Notes: generated by a model not told the origin, from the sequence alone. Positions 30,101 through 40,656 are shown, numbered from the stretch's first letter. The stretch is DNA of 41,818 bases from Martensiomyces pterosporus (GCA_025201845.1 MU604028.1:10998-52815); one strand, 5' to 3'. Numbers and translations: made by a program.

Positions 30101-30774
30101 GTTTGCTGGTACCAGTGGAAAGCAGGAAACAGCGTGTAAATTTTGATTTGGTTCGGGAGGTGCGTGTGGAGGCAGGAAAGGTCGCTAAAAGTTCGCCAGG
30201 CTTCTTTCGAGCGTGCATCCCATTTTATACGCCGCGTCCAGGATGCGGGGAGAGCGATGACGTTTTGATTTCGCCAGCGCACGTGATATTGCCAGAGCAG
30301 CCAGTGAGAATGCGCGGCTCGCGTCGCATTGGCTTGCTGCTTGGCAGGCGTGATGCTGTTCCCTTGCTCTTTTCTCTGCAATATCCCGCAACGCAGCCTG
30401 TGCTCAAGTTCTCTTCTACATCTTTTCTTCTTTCCCAGCTCTACTTTTGCGAAATAGACTTTTAGCGTGAGCAGCAGCAGCAGCACCTACAGTTCTGTAT
30501 TCGCAGGCCTACTCCCCTCTTGTATCCTGTTTTAATAGCAAAGGCGGGCGTATAAGCACAAGGAAGCAGGGCCTGAACGTCTAATCCATTCGCTCCCTGC
30601 CAGGTCCAAAAGGCAAGTTTTTTTTTCCACACAAGCTGCACCTGGAAAACGCAGCACCGCGCCAAGTCTCCGCCTTGTTTTCCTGCGCCTTGCTCCAACT
30701 AAATTCTTGTTTTCCCTCGTCTACTTCACTTCTCTCTGCTGCTCGCTGAACTTTATTCCGTTTAGATTGCAAAG
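30101..30774. promoter_or_regulatory. Divergent promoter region, HSP78 / USP7
   Basis: 674 bases between start codons. On the HSP78 side there is a TATAAAA box, a TGACGT (30258-30263, ATF/CREB-like core) and a CACGTG (30280-30285). On the USP7 side no TATA is seen, only CT-rich leader sequence ending in TTTAGATTGCAAAG before the ATG. I found no perfect inverted GAA/TTC heat-shock element. An A/T homopolymer sits at 30619-30627. Confidence 0.45.
30223..30229 (-). promoter_or_regulatory. TATA box of HSP78
   Basis: TATAAAA on the minus strand, 123-129 bases upstream of the HSP78 ATG. Stress genes commonly use TATA promoters. Confidence 0.5.
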
Positions 30775-33700
30775 ATGGGTCAAATTTCGGAGGCTGACAA
30801 TGATGTGCTGGCGCAGCCGGCCAGCGAGAGCGACACGGTTCATAACAGCAGCAACGAAACCCCCCCTCCTCCCCCCTCTGCCAGCGCAAATCTCGACGCT
30901 TCTGCGGATTCGCTGAAGAGCAGCACAGAAGAGCCGAATGTGCTGGCAACAACTAACGGTAGGTGTCAATTATGCATGTGTGCTCCTGTGCGGTGGCGGC
31001 TTGGGAATGTGGGCAGAATAACACAGGGTGCTGCTGCTCCGCCCATCCCCCACTCGTCGAGGATGTTTTCGGTTGTTGTCCTGCATGTTATCTCGCTTGC
31101 AAATGCCACTTTTGCAGTCTGGCCAACTGCATAAATACACACACACACACACACGCTAAGGCTGGTGAGCATCTAATATACACCCCTCGCTGTGTAGAGG
31201 AGAGCTTTATGAGCGCAAACCTGCCGCCGCCTGTAAAGCACGAGGAGGAGGGACACGGGTACTTTCACTGGGTGATTGACGACTTTACGCAGCTCCCAGA
31301 CCGGGTGACCAGCACAACATTCACAGTTGCCGGGCACGACTGGGACGTTCTCCTGTTCCCGCGCGGGAACCAGGTCGAGGACATGTCGTCGCTCTACATC
31401 GAGTACAAGCCCAGGGACGATGCGAAGGAGGGGTGGCACGCATGCGCAATGTTCTGCCTGGCCATGTCGAACATTGACGACCCGGCGCTGTTCACACACA
31501 ACGTTGCGCAGCACCGCTTCAACGCGGAGGAGTCTGACTGGGGATTCACGCGCTTTATCGAGCTCAGGCGGCTGATGTCTCCGCTCGACGCCGACTCTCG
31601 GCCCCTTCTTGAGAACCGCCGCGTGCGCATCAGCGCGTACGTGCGGGTGATCAAGGACCCCACGGGCGTGCTGTGGCACAACTTCCACAACTACGACTCG
31701 CGCAAGCAGACGGGATACGTGGGCCTGCGGAACCAGGGGGCCACGTGCTACATGAACTCGCTGCTGCAGTCGCTGTACTTTACCAACGAGTTCAGAAACG
31801 CCGTCTACCAGATCCCCACAGAGAACGACGACCCGAAAAAGTCGGTGGCCCTGGCGCTGCAGCGCGTGTTCTACAATCTGCAGGTCAACCCAGAGCCTGT
31901 CGACACGACCGAGCTGACCAAGTCCTTTGGATGGGACTCGCTCGAGTCGTTCATGCAGCACGACGTGCAGGAGTTCAACCGCGTCCTGCAGGACAACCTG
32001 GAGACGAAGATGAAGGGCACGGCGGCCGACGGCGCCATTGCGCGGCTGTTTGAGGGCAAGATGAAGAGCTACATCCGCTGCGTCAACGTGGAGTACGAGT
32101 CCTCGCGCGTGGAGAACTACTACGACATCTCGCTCAACGTCAAGGGCTGCGCGACGCTGCGCGACTCGTTTGCCAACTACTGCGAAGTCGAGATGCTCGA
32201 TGGCGAGAACAAGTACCAGGCTGAGGGATACGGCTTGCAGGATGCGCGCAAGGGCGTGATATTCGAGAGCTTCCCGCCGGTCCTGCAGCTCCAGCTCAAG
32301 CGCTTCGAGTACGACTTTATGCGCGACGCCATGGTCAAGATCAACGACCGCCACGAGTTCCCGCCGACCATCGACCTGGGCGAGTTCCTCTCGGACGACG
32401 CTGACCGCAGCATGTCGTGGAACTATGTTCTGCACGGAGTCCTGGTCCATAGCGGCGACCTGCATGGCGGGCACTACTTTGGGCTCTTGCGTCCGACTGT
32501 CGATGACAAGTGGTACCGCTTCGACGACGACCGCGTAGTTCCGGTCACGCGCGAGGAGGTGTTTGAGGAGTACTATGGCGGCGAGTTCCCGCAGGCGCAG
32601 GCGCAGGGCCCGCGTGCCCGGATGCAGGGCAAGCGGTTCACCAACGCCTACATGCTTGTGTATATCCGCGAGGCTCTGCGCGACCAGGTCCTGTGCTCTG
32701 GCGATGCTCCTGTGCCCGAGCACCTGCTGCGGCGCATCCAGGAAGCGAAGGACGAGGAGGTTCGCAAGCAGCGCGAAAAGGTCGAGATGGCAAACACCAT
32801 TGCAGTCAAGGTCGTTGGCGATGCGCAGTTTGCCAAGCACCAGGGCTTTGACCTGTGCTACTTTGACGACCGCCAGCCAACTAGCAACGCACTGTTCAAC
32901 GAGCGCATGGCAAAGAGCATGACCCTGCTCGAGTTCAAGAAGCTCTACGGCAAGCAGATTGGCCTTAGCCCCAGCGACTTCCGCTTCTGGTCGATGGTGG
33001 GGCGCGTCAACAAGACTACGCGTTGCGACTTCCCGCTTGTCTCGCCATCGTCCGAGCTCACCCTTGCGCAGGTCAAGGAGGGCCGTGCGCTCAAGTGGCC
33101 CGACCTGCGGTTCTACTGCGAGGTGCGCGACGAGAGCTCGCCTGCCGACTTTGCGACCGTCGCGCCGCTGCCTGGAACAAGCCTGCTCCACGCAAAGTTC
33201 TACGACCCAGAGACTGGCAGCATGTCGGGTGTGGGCCATCTGTACATCCGCGCCGAGCAGCGCGTCGGCGAGGTCATTCCAAAGCTGTGCGAGCTTGCGC
33301 ACTTGCCGGAAGACACGCCCCTGCGCCTGTATGAGGAGATCAAGCCGTCTCTGATCGAGGAGATGGACGTCAACCTCACCTTCCACAACGCTGAGATCCA
33401 GACAGGCGATATTGTGTGCTTCCAGGTCGCGCGCGACTCTGAAGCCACAAAGCACCCGGCCACTGTTCCCGAGTTCTTTGACGATGTGCAGCACCGCGTG
33501 CGTGTGCGCTTCATTCCGAGACCTGGCCGCAACGACGTCGACGAGTTTGGCGCCAATGATAGCCCTGGATCAGATGCTGGTGCCAGCGAGAAGCCATCTG
33601 CGGTTGTCATTGCCAGCTCCAAGCTGTCGTACGACAAGGTTTCGGTCCTGGTGGCCAACGAGCTCAAGATGCGCGACCCGCTCAAGCTCCGCTTCTACAC

Positions 33701-34811
33701 CGTCAGTCCGACCGGACAGCCGCGCCAGCCTGTGCGGCGATCGGCCACTACGACGCTCAACGATATGCTGCCCAACATGCTCTATGGACAGCAGCCGGTC
33801 ACTGTCGATGGGCTGCCGGAGTATGCGGTCATGTACGAGCGCATTGAGGTCAACATCGACCAGATCGACAACATGCGCAGCATTCGCGTGACGTATGTGG
33901 GCAAGACAATGAAGGAGGAGCACCAGTTCGAGGTCCTTGTGCCCAAGGCGGGCAAGTCGCAGCAGCTCATCGAGGCCACGTATGCGAAGGTCGAGCAGGC
34001 GCTGCGCAACGCCATGCGATCGCCTAGCGAGGGCGCGGCGCCAAAGCCGTTCTCCCTGTCGTTCTACGAGGTTAACAAAAGCCGGATCAGCCGCATGCTG
34101 GATGGCTCCGAGCCCCTGTCACAGCTGGGCAGCCCCGGGCTCAGCGACGTTGTTGCCGCACGCCAGATGACTGAGCATGCGGAAGCTGTGGCTGAGCAGG
34201 ACGAGTCGAAGATGGACACGGATGCAGAGCCTGCAAGCAAGCCTCGCGTGATTGAGGTGTACCACTTCTATCGCGACCTCTTGCGTGCCCACAGCGTGCC
34301 CTTCCTGTTCGAGGTGTATCCAGGAGAGATGTGGCCTGACACATGGGCGCGGCTGGAGCGCAAGCTGGGGCTGGGCGAGAAGGAGCTGAAGAATCTTGGC
34401 GTCCTGTATGGGCCGCAGGGCGCCCACGATCTGAAGCGCTGCCGCTTGATTCAGGGCAAGGTCGGCATCGATGGCGGCGCGGCCACGTCGCCGAGCACCG
34501 GCCAGCACACACCCGCAGCCACCCCGCCGCCTGTGGACGCGGAGGCAGCGGCGGATAGGGCGGCCAAGAGTGTGTCGCAGGCGGCTGCGGCGCTGAGCAA
34601 CGGCGGAAGCAGCCCTGACTCTGTGGCGGAGGCTAACGCGAATCTGTGCCTGTGGGACATCATCCAACAGGCGGTCGAGGACGGCCAGGAGATGGATGAC
34701 GGTGCGGTGTCGGCGGTCGCGCCATTTGGATTCATCGCGCTCAACCACATTGACCGCGCGTCGCGCCATCGCGGGGCGCACCACGAGAGAGCGATTAGGA
34801 TTCTCAACTGA
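30775..34811 (+). CDS. UBP15: Ubiquitin-specific protease USP7/Ubp15 (MATH-USP-UBL)
   Basis: Exons 30775-30958 and 31198-34811 (intron 239 bases, GTAGGT...TGTAG, splitting a Glu codon), 1265 residues. Residues 1-75 are disordered and Pro/Ser-rich. A MATH/TRAF-like domain (about 80-215) begins with GYFHWVIDDF and holds HDWDVLLFPRGN. The USP catalytic domain has Cys245 in GATCYMNSLLQ, His487 in HGGHYFGLL and Asp504 in the YRFDDDRV strand, with Cys-to-His spacing of 242, close to the 241 of human USP7. About 650 residues of ubiquitin-like folds follow (the HUBL region that activates the enzyme). Then come an Ala/Ser-rich insert and a short C-terminal segment ending in HHERAIRILN. It removes ubiquitin from nuclear and endosomal substrates; yeast Ubp15 and fission yeast Ubp21/22 are the fungal counterparts. 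All three catalytic residues are present, so it should be active. Intron carries an (AC)9 run at 31137-31154. Confidence 0.95.
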
Positions 34812-35050
34812 GCCAGCTATTGCTTTTTAGTTGTCCGCTGCTTCACAACCACCACGCCCCTCCCCTCCCCCTTTTCCTTCTTTCTTTCTTTCTGGCTTTT
34901 TTCCAACTACTCTTTTGTTCTGTTTTGTTGTGTCACTCTTTCTTTCTACATATTTCCAACAAAAAGAGGAGAAATCCATGTTATCATCTGGAGCGTTCTT
35001 GCAACAAGGTGTGCTGAGGGACCAAACCACTTGCTGCAAACCAAATGCGT

Positions 35051-35326
35051 CTAGGGGCACACGATCTCGCACTGGCAGATCGCAAGGCACGGCGACTTCT
35101 TGCACGGCTTGCAGCGGCGAGTGCACTTGGCAGGCGGGGCCTTGCTGCAGTCCCAGGGGCAGGCAGTGACGACTTGGGCGATTGCAGGGCAGGGTGCTCC
35201 GGGATCGCAGTTGGGCGAGACCTAGTCGGTGTAGCAGCCCTTGGGCCTGCACTTGGGGTTCGCAGATGCCTGGTGGGAGGCGAGGGCGAGGAGGAGGATG
35301 AGGACTGAGGTGGAGAGCAGCTTCAT
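35051..35326 (-). pseudogene. Small cysteine-rich secreted protein gene interrupted by an in-frame TAG
   Basis: From the ATG at 35326 the frame encodes a signal peptide (KLLSTSVLILLLALASHQASA), then a mature start with two Cys. A TAG follows as codon 35 (35222-35224). The same frame then continues for 56 residues with eleven more Cys (segments such as CPWDCSKAPPAKC and CTRRCKPCKKSPC) to a second stop at 35051-35053. Cysteine density well above chance on both sides of the stop, in one frame, shows the unit was a single small secreted Cys-rich protein of about 91 residues. No matching family is recognised; such proteins in fungi include wall proteins and effector-like peptides. The TAG may be a disabling mutation, an allele, a sequencing error or, less likely, readthrough. 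A 37-base GTGCAG...CTAG interval would remove it but is very short for an intron and would delete the first two Cys. A TATA element remains upstream. Confidence 0.65.
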
Positions 35327-35829
35327 CTTGCACGGAGGTGTCGAGGGAAAAATGGAAAATGCATAGCTTCGCTTGTTCCTTGCTCCAAACCCCCAGAACA
35401 GGTGGGAGCGTGGGCTGTCTTATACGAGATTGCTGTGGCATATGGAGTCGGAGAGATGTCGAGGCAGTGGCCGGATGTTGGAATGCGAGGTGCACGCCAA
35501 TTTGCCATATGCAGCGCTTCAATATAGACGCGACGGGGCGAGGAGCTCCTTGCTGCTGCCCCTTCCGCACCCTTTGGCATCTATTTTAAGACTGGAGTGA
35601 TCCGTGGCCACTCTTCGCTTTTCTTCGCCTCCTTTCGCTGCTTTATGATGGCGCGCACGCAGGTTGCGATGATTTCTCCACCTCCTTTCCAGACCTGCAG
35701 AAATATGTTTCTTTTGGAAGTTTTCACAGGGGCACGAGGCTGTCATTCAACAGTATGCTCCCACTCTTGGTCATGCGCGTTGGCATGCTCAGGCTGTGCC
35801 CTGGCGGCCTCTCTGCGTTGCATGAGCGC
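35327..35829. other. Intergenic: FANCD2 3' flank and promoter of the cysteine-rich gene
   Basis: 503 bases, no additional gene seen. Contains the TATA-like element at 35419-35424. Short frames on either strand lack domain signatures. Confidence 0.5.
35419..35424 (-). promoter_or_regulatory. TATA-like element of the cysteine-rich gene
   Basis: TATAAG on the minus strand, 93-98 bases upstream of the ATG, in line with the other predicted secreted genes here. Its retention suggests the locus is or recently was transcribed. Confidence 0.4.
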
Positions 35830-38800
35830 CTATCTGCGCTGCACACGCTCCTTTTGCTTGCTAGCAGCTGTCGGGAGCGGTGGTGGCCGCCCGCTTGTCC
35901 CGCTGCGGCTGCCCCTGCCGCGCTTAGCACGGCTGGCTGCCTGTGGCTGTGGCGGCGCATCCTCCTCTCCCTCCTCCTCTCCCTCCTCTGCGCCGCTTCC
36001 AGCGTAGGCCAGTTCGATATCTATGCCAAGACCAGATCCGTCTTCGTCTTCCTCGTCTTCTTGCTCTTCCTGAGATAGCGGGATCTGGGAGCTGACGATC
36101 TGGCCACGCAGATCGCGGTGCTTCAGGTTGCCCAAGTTGATGGCGCCCATGCAGTCGTTGTGCTCCATCAGCGCAATTACTTGGAAGATGAGGGACTCCA
36201 GCTTGCGCTTCATCTGCGGCACAGCTGCCTGCAGCTTGGTGTCCTTTGCCACCTTGGAGTGGTTGCAGATGTTCTGCAGAATCCGGGTCGACTTCTGCAC
36301 GCGGTTGAACACAACGAGGATTTCGTTGCGGTGAATCAGGAAGTAGTTGTCCAGAAGCGGGAGAATCGTCTTTGTGAAGAGGTCCACGAGCATGTAGCCG
36401 CCGCGCAGGGCGATCAGGAGAATGCTGCGCTGCACTGTGCCGTCCATCTTTTGCGTGATCTTGGTCAGCGCCAGCCAGCTCTCTGCGACCATGGTTGAGA
36501 ATCTGAGGATGTCGCGCCCGTTCATCTCGCCCAGATGCGCGTCTCTGATGGTTTGCGCCAGGATCTGTGTCACCGCCTTGTAGTACGTAGCAAACGTCGA
36601 GTTGCGCAGCGACGAGTGGCCTGCCTCTGCGCTAGAATCAGCGCTGCCGCTGGCGAATCCAGTGAGGATCTGGGTGGCGTACTCGTGCGTGAGCTCAACG
36701 CGGCTGTGAGGGTAGCGCATAATGTGCTGCGTTATTATGTATTCCAGGTCTGTGGGCTTCGTCTCGCCCATGCCGGACCACTCCGATGCGAGGATGCGGC
36801 GTGCAAGCGTGCTGATCATGCCATCCATCGTGCTCTCGCGCTGCTCCGTTGTCATACACTGCAGCTCTTCGCCAGGCTTGGAGTGCCGTGCAAAGCTGCG
36901 GATGGACACAAGCATCCGTAGTATGGAAATGACCCGGCTTGTGATTGCCACCATGTCGGCAAATCCCATCAAGCAGTCGAATGCTCGGCGCACCAATACG
37001 TCGGTGTCCAGGTCTGCCAGCTCGCCGTGGTCTGTGTGCGACCCTTGCTCGGCGAGTGCCCCTAGAACGGACACCATGATGCTGTTCCTGCCGATATTGC
37101 TAGCACGCTGCCCTGGGGCTTGGCCACCCGCTTCCACAGGCGCCCTACCTGAGCTGCCTTGCAGCCCATCCCACTGCAGCACCGTGGAGAGTATTTGCAG
37201 TAGCGTGTCAATGCACTGTTCGATGACAACAATGTCGTCCAGCGTGTCTACCCCCGAAATGATTCGCAGCTCTGTGTCGGCGTGACCGGCAATGTCAACA
37301 TCGTTGCGGAACCGCGCGCGAATGGCCAAGCAGCATGTGAGATACTTCAGCAACGAGGGAAGGATGTGCAGGAGGCGCTTGGCAATGTCGTCGGCCGAGC
37401 TGCTGGCAATATTCGAGCTAAACGTAGCGAGCGAGCCACCACCACCGCTCTGCTGTCTGTGCCATGGGGAGCGGCGCTCGGGGTGCCTTGCCAGCTTTGC
37501 GTTCACCATGCAGCCTAGCTCTCGGAGCAAAAGGTCCAGCCCGCGCGCGCTGATTAGCGGCTGCTGCCCATCGCTATCGTCCTCAGCGTTAGCGACCAGG
37601 ATGTCAAAGGCAGAGAGGCTTAGTTCGCGCAAGAACTGGTGCGGTGCCTTGGCAAAGTCATCAGCGGCCGAGCTAGCACTGTTAGCTGCGCCATCCTTTC
37701 TCTTTCTCCCGCGCCTCCTGGTGCTGGATGCAGGGCCGTCAGTCTCGAACGACTCGTCAACAAACCTGCGCGTATCGTCCTGGGAGAGGAGCAAGCCGTC
37801 AATGTCCACAAAATACGCTGCTGCCTGTTCCTCGCGTGTCTGTGCGCCCGAGTCTTGGTCGCCTTGTGTGCCATGTTCATCTGCGTTTGCGCTGCCCTTG
37901 CCTATTCTTGGCACGGGCCCCCCTATTGTCCGGACTGCGGCGGTGTCGGTGACTTCGGGGACAAGTCCAGCCGCCAGAGGGTTGAATTCGCTGGGCGTGC
38001 TGCTCAGCGTGCTTGCCAGGGACTCCAGATCGCCTTCTATCTGCGAAAGCTGGTTGACTCGCTGCACCACCTTGCCGCGCACTTCCAGAGTGGGCTGGCC
38101 GGCAAACGCATTGATGATCTCGCGGATCCAGCTGGATGCCGCGTAAAGCGAGGTGCACAGGATGCGACGCAGCTCTGGCTGCCACGTGCGTATTTTGCTC
38201 AGAAGTTCGGCACGACTGTCTTCATTGACGCCTACCAAAGAGTCTCCTGCAATTAGCAGCGAAGAGTCATTGCAGCCATCATCGCCTGCCACCAATGTGT
38301 ACTGTGGGGCTGTTTGCGAATCGCTAGATCCAGCAGCAGCGGCATCGGCTCCACCACCGCTGCCAGCAGTGGATGGGTCGACTGGCGGCAGGAGATACAT
38401 CCCACATACGAGCAGGGCGTCTATCTCGGTGAGCGAGCCATCGCTCAGCGCCTTCTCGCACACTTGGATGAGTCGCAGCAAAGACGGGAGGCAGGACAAC
38501 AAGCACCCGCGTAGCTTTGGGCTCTTGCCAGTGCCACCCTCGCCATCCATGCTGCCACCTCCGCCACTGCGCTTGGCAGCTCTATGCAGCCCCAAGTCAG
38601 CAGCATCCTTGTTGTGGTTGAGGATGTCCAGGATGGTTGGCTCCTCATCGTCAAGCGACAGCGCTATCGATGGCCTGCCCGGTAGGGAGTAGCGTTCAGC
38701 GAGAAGCTCGGCGTCCCCCAGGAAATGCGTGGCAAACTTTGAGGAGACATTCTCGTGCAGCCACGTCAAGAGCTGTGGATGCAGCCCCTTGGTCTCGACA

Positions 38801-40656
38801 ACGTGCGCTAGCTCATCATACGCCATCGAGATGAACGCCCACGACTGGTGGCGGCCAGTGTCCATCAGCATCTCTAGAAGCTGCACCGCACGCCTTAGCG
38901 CCTGAATGTTGACGCTAGGTGCCTGCGACGACCCACCACCGCCGGCAGTGCTTGGATCAAGACTAGCCGCGTGTCGCGCATGCACTGTGTTGTCCTTCGT
39001 ACCCAGCTGGCGCAGCAGGGAGACAGTGCCAACGATCCCAATGCGGTTGTACTTGGGGTACACACTCGACAGCTGCTTGCGCACAAAGATATACAGGTCG
39101 CTGAACATGCTGTCATCGCCCCCCGACGTGCTGAGCGTCGACAAAATACCCAGAGTGTCAAAGATCAAGCGCATGTGCTCAGCTGACAGATTATCGACAT
39201 AGTCCAGCAGCCCCTTGATGAATATCGCAAACGGCCTCAGCTCAAGCGGATATCGCTGCGCCAATTGCAGGCAGATGCGCGAGGCCGTGTCAATTTCGTT
39301 GGCATTGCCGCTGCCAATGTGCACTGCCAGCTCGCCGGAAATCTCCTGGCGCTGGAACATGCCCATTGACCCAAAGGCAGCAGCAACCATTGACGCTGCA
39401 ACGCGGCTGGCTTGGCTGCCCAGAGGGGACGTGCGAATGAGCCAGCTCGATACGGACAGGAGCGCAGGGAATTGGGCGGAGAAGACCGCTGGGAACTTGG
39501 CAATCGTGGACTCCATCACCTCGGGCGTGTATGCGACGGGGTGTGTGGAGACGGCGTTGATTTTGCTCTTCAATATCGCCTCGACTCGCTTCGTCTGCGT
39601 CGTTACTTGGTGCAGGATCAGCAGCACCACGATGTCCAAGGTGGTGTGCGAGCCGACCTCAGCTGTGTCCGCGGATATGGTCTTGAGCCACGCGTCGCGC
39701 AGGTGCTTGTGGCAGCGGAGGCAGGTGGAGATGACATCGAAGATGAGCACATCCGGTGTCTGGTCATCTGCCGAGTTGGACACCTGGCGTGAGGCTATGA
39801 CGACAGAGTCCAGATCGAGGCGCCGTCTGATCCGCTGGATAGTGGGTGCTGCGGTTTCGGGAGTGACTGACTGAAGCAAGAACTTGACCATAACCGGGAG
39901 GTCAGCCGGTTCGGCAGACAGCAAGTGCACGACCACCGAGTTGCGGCACTCCTGCAGGAGGTTGATTGTACACTCCAGACTGCCCAGAGTTTCCAAGATC
40001 GGGAGCATAAGGCCAGGCGTGTCTGTCAGCATCGCTGCCAGCGCCTTGGATACCTCCGCATGGTCGGAGTCGGAGATGATATCTGGAAGCGCGCAGATAA
40101 TCTCGCTCTGCATCTCGGGCGGCACAAAGCTCAGCGTGTCGAGCAGCCTCTCCGTCAGCCCAGCAGAGTCGACGACATAGTCGAGCCACCGCAGCTGCCG
40201 CAAGATCTTGACCGAAGTCTTGGTGCCGCCTGGATCGGTGCTGCTTTGGTCGTCTTCGTCGCCAATGAACTCGGGGAACTTTTCCAGAAGAGTGCCAATT
40301 AGGCGAGGCTGGAGTGCATCGATGCCTAGCATTAATCGAACAATGCTCTCGGACTGGGGAGCACCAGGCTGTGCGTGCTGGCGATGCGCATTGGCAGCTG
40401 CGTCGCCCTCCTCATCGCCGCCCTCGCTGCTTGGCACCTCAACTGGGTCCAGATAAGCGGTGATATTGCTGTGGTTCGATAGGAGCGTGTCCACATGGTC
40501 GCCGATCGCCTGCGCAATGGTAGAGTCGTTCCGAACAGCCTCCCCCAGCCTGTACTTGAACATCATCGCTGATGTGTGCAGAATCGGCGGCTTGTTGTCC
40601 GCGAGTTCCACTCCGCAGCTGCGCAGAATATCCTTGCAGCGCTGCTCGTCGTTCAT
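35830..40656 (-). CDS. FANCD2: Fanconi anaemia group D2 protein (FANCD2)
   Basis: 1608 residues in one exon, ATG at 40656; human FANCD2 is about 1450. It is built of helical repeats. Family landmarks in order: RLMLGIDALQPRLIGTLLEKFPE and LRQLRWLDYVVDSAGLTERLL in the N-terminal part; EIICALPDIISDSDHAEV; DLPVMVKFLLQSVTPETA; then FAIFIKGLLDYVDNLS, whose Lys481 appears to be the monoubiquitinated lysine equivalent to human Lys561. IFVRKQLSSVYPKYNRIGIVGTVSLL follows, then EIDALLVCGMYLLPP. Gly/Ser- and Asp/Glu-rich inserts explain the extra length. The C-terminus is acidic and then basic (SRAKRGRGSRSG), likely nuclear and DNA-contacting. With FANCI it clamps DNA after ubiquitination during interstrand crosslink repair and fork protection. 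FANCI is not in this window. Yeasts lack the gene, so its presence points to an early-diverging fungus. It is divergent from CENP-C. Confidence 0.93.
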   Translation of the reverse strand: MNDEQRCKDILRSCGVELADNKPPILHTSAMMFKYRLGEAVRNDSTIAQAIGDHVDTLLSNHSNITAYLDPVEVPSSEGGDEEGDAAANAHRQHAQPGAPQSESIVRLMLGIDALQPRLIGTLLEKFPEFIGDEDDQSSTDPGGTKTSVKILRQLRWLDYVVDSAGLTERLLDTLSFVPPEMQSEIICALPDIISDSDHAEVSKALAAMLTDTPGLMLPILETLGSLECTINLLQECRNSVVVHLLSAEPADLPVMVKFLLQSVTPETAAPTIQRIRRRLDLDSVVIASRQVSNSADDQTPDVLIFDVISTCLRCHKHLRDAWLKTISADTAEVGSHTTLDIVVLLILHQVTTQTKRVEAILKSKINAVSTHPVAYTPEVMESTIAKFPAVFSAQFPALLSVSSWLIRTSPLGSQASRVAASMVAAAFGSMGMFQRQEISGELAVHIGSGNANEIDTASRICLQLAQRYPLELRPFAIFIKGLLDYVDNLSAEHMRLIFDTLGILSTLSTSGGDDSMFSDLYIFVRKQLSSVYPKYNRIGIVGTVSLLRQLGTKDNTVHARHAASLDPSTAGGGGSSQAPSVNIQALRRAVQLLEMLMDTGRHQSWAFISMAYDELAHVVETKGLHPQLLTWLHENVSSKFATHFLGDAELLAERYSLPGRPSIALSLDDEEPTILDILNHNKDAADLGLHRAAKRSGGGGSMDGEGGTGKSPKLRGCLLSCLPSLLRLIQVCEKALSDGSLTEIDALLVCGMYLLPPVDPSTAGSGGGADAAAAGSSDSQTAPQYTLVAGDDGCNDSSLLIAGDSLVGVNEDSRAELLSKIRTWQPELRRILCTSLYAASSWIREIINAFAGQPTLEVRGKVVQRVNQLSQIEGDLESLASTLSSTPSEFNPLAAGLVPEVTDTAAVRTIGGPVPRIGKGSANADEHGTQGDQDSGAQTREEQAAAYFVDIDGLLLSQDDTRRFVDESFETDGPASSTRRRGRKRKDGAANSASSAADDFAKAPHQFLRELSLSAFDILVANAEDDSDGQQPLISARGLDLLLRELGCMVNAKLARHPERRSPWHRQQSGGGGSLATFSSNIASSSADDIAKRLLHILPSLLKYLTCCLAIRARFRNDVDIAGHADTELRIISGVDTLDDIVVIEQCIDTLLQILSTVLQWDGLQGSSGRAPVEAGGQAPGQRASNIGRNSIMVSVLGALAEQGSHTDHGELADLDTDVLVRRAFDCLMGFADMVAITSRVISILRMLVSIRSFARHSKPGEELQCMTTEQRESTMDGMISTLARRILASEWSGMGETKPTDLEYIITQHIMRYPHSRVELTHEYATQILTGFASGSADSSAEAGHSSLRNSTFATYYKAVTQILAQTIRDAHLGEMNGRDILRFSTMVAESWLALTKITQKMDGTVQRSILLIALRGGYMLVDLFTKTILPLLDNYFLIHRNEILVVFNRVQKSTRILQNICNHSKVAKDTKLQAAVPQMKRKLESLIFQVIALMEHNDCMGAINLGNLKHRDLRGQIVSSQIPLSQEEQEDEEDEDGSGLGIDIELAYAGSGAEEGEEEGEEDAPPQPQAASRAKRGRGSRSGTSGRPPPLPTAASKQKERVQRR

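Noticed and set aside
30101..30300. Heat-shock element upstream of HSP78
   Set aside because: TTC and GAA triplets occur, but none form three correctly spaced inverted units.
31173..33494. Very long minus-strand open frame (773 codons) opposite USP7
   Set aside because: It is the mirror of a GC-rich, codon-biased true gene; the plus strand carries all USP7 motifs.
35188..35224. A 37-base intron removing the in-frame TAG of the cysteine-rich gene
   Set aside because: Far shorter than any other intron here, with a weak GTGCAG donor, no pyrimidine tract and loss of two cysteines. The boundaries quoted are approximate.
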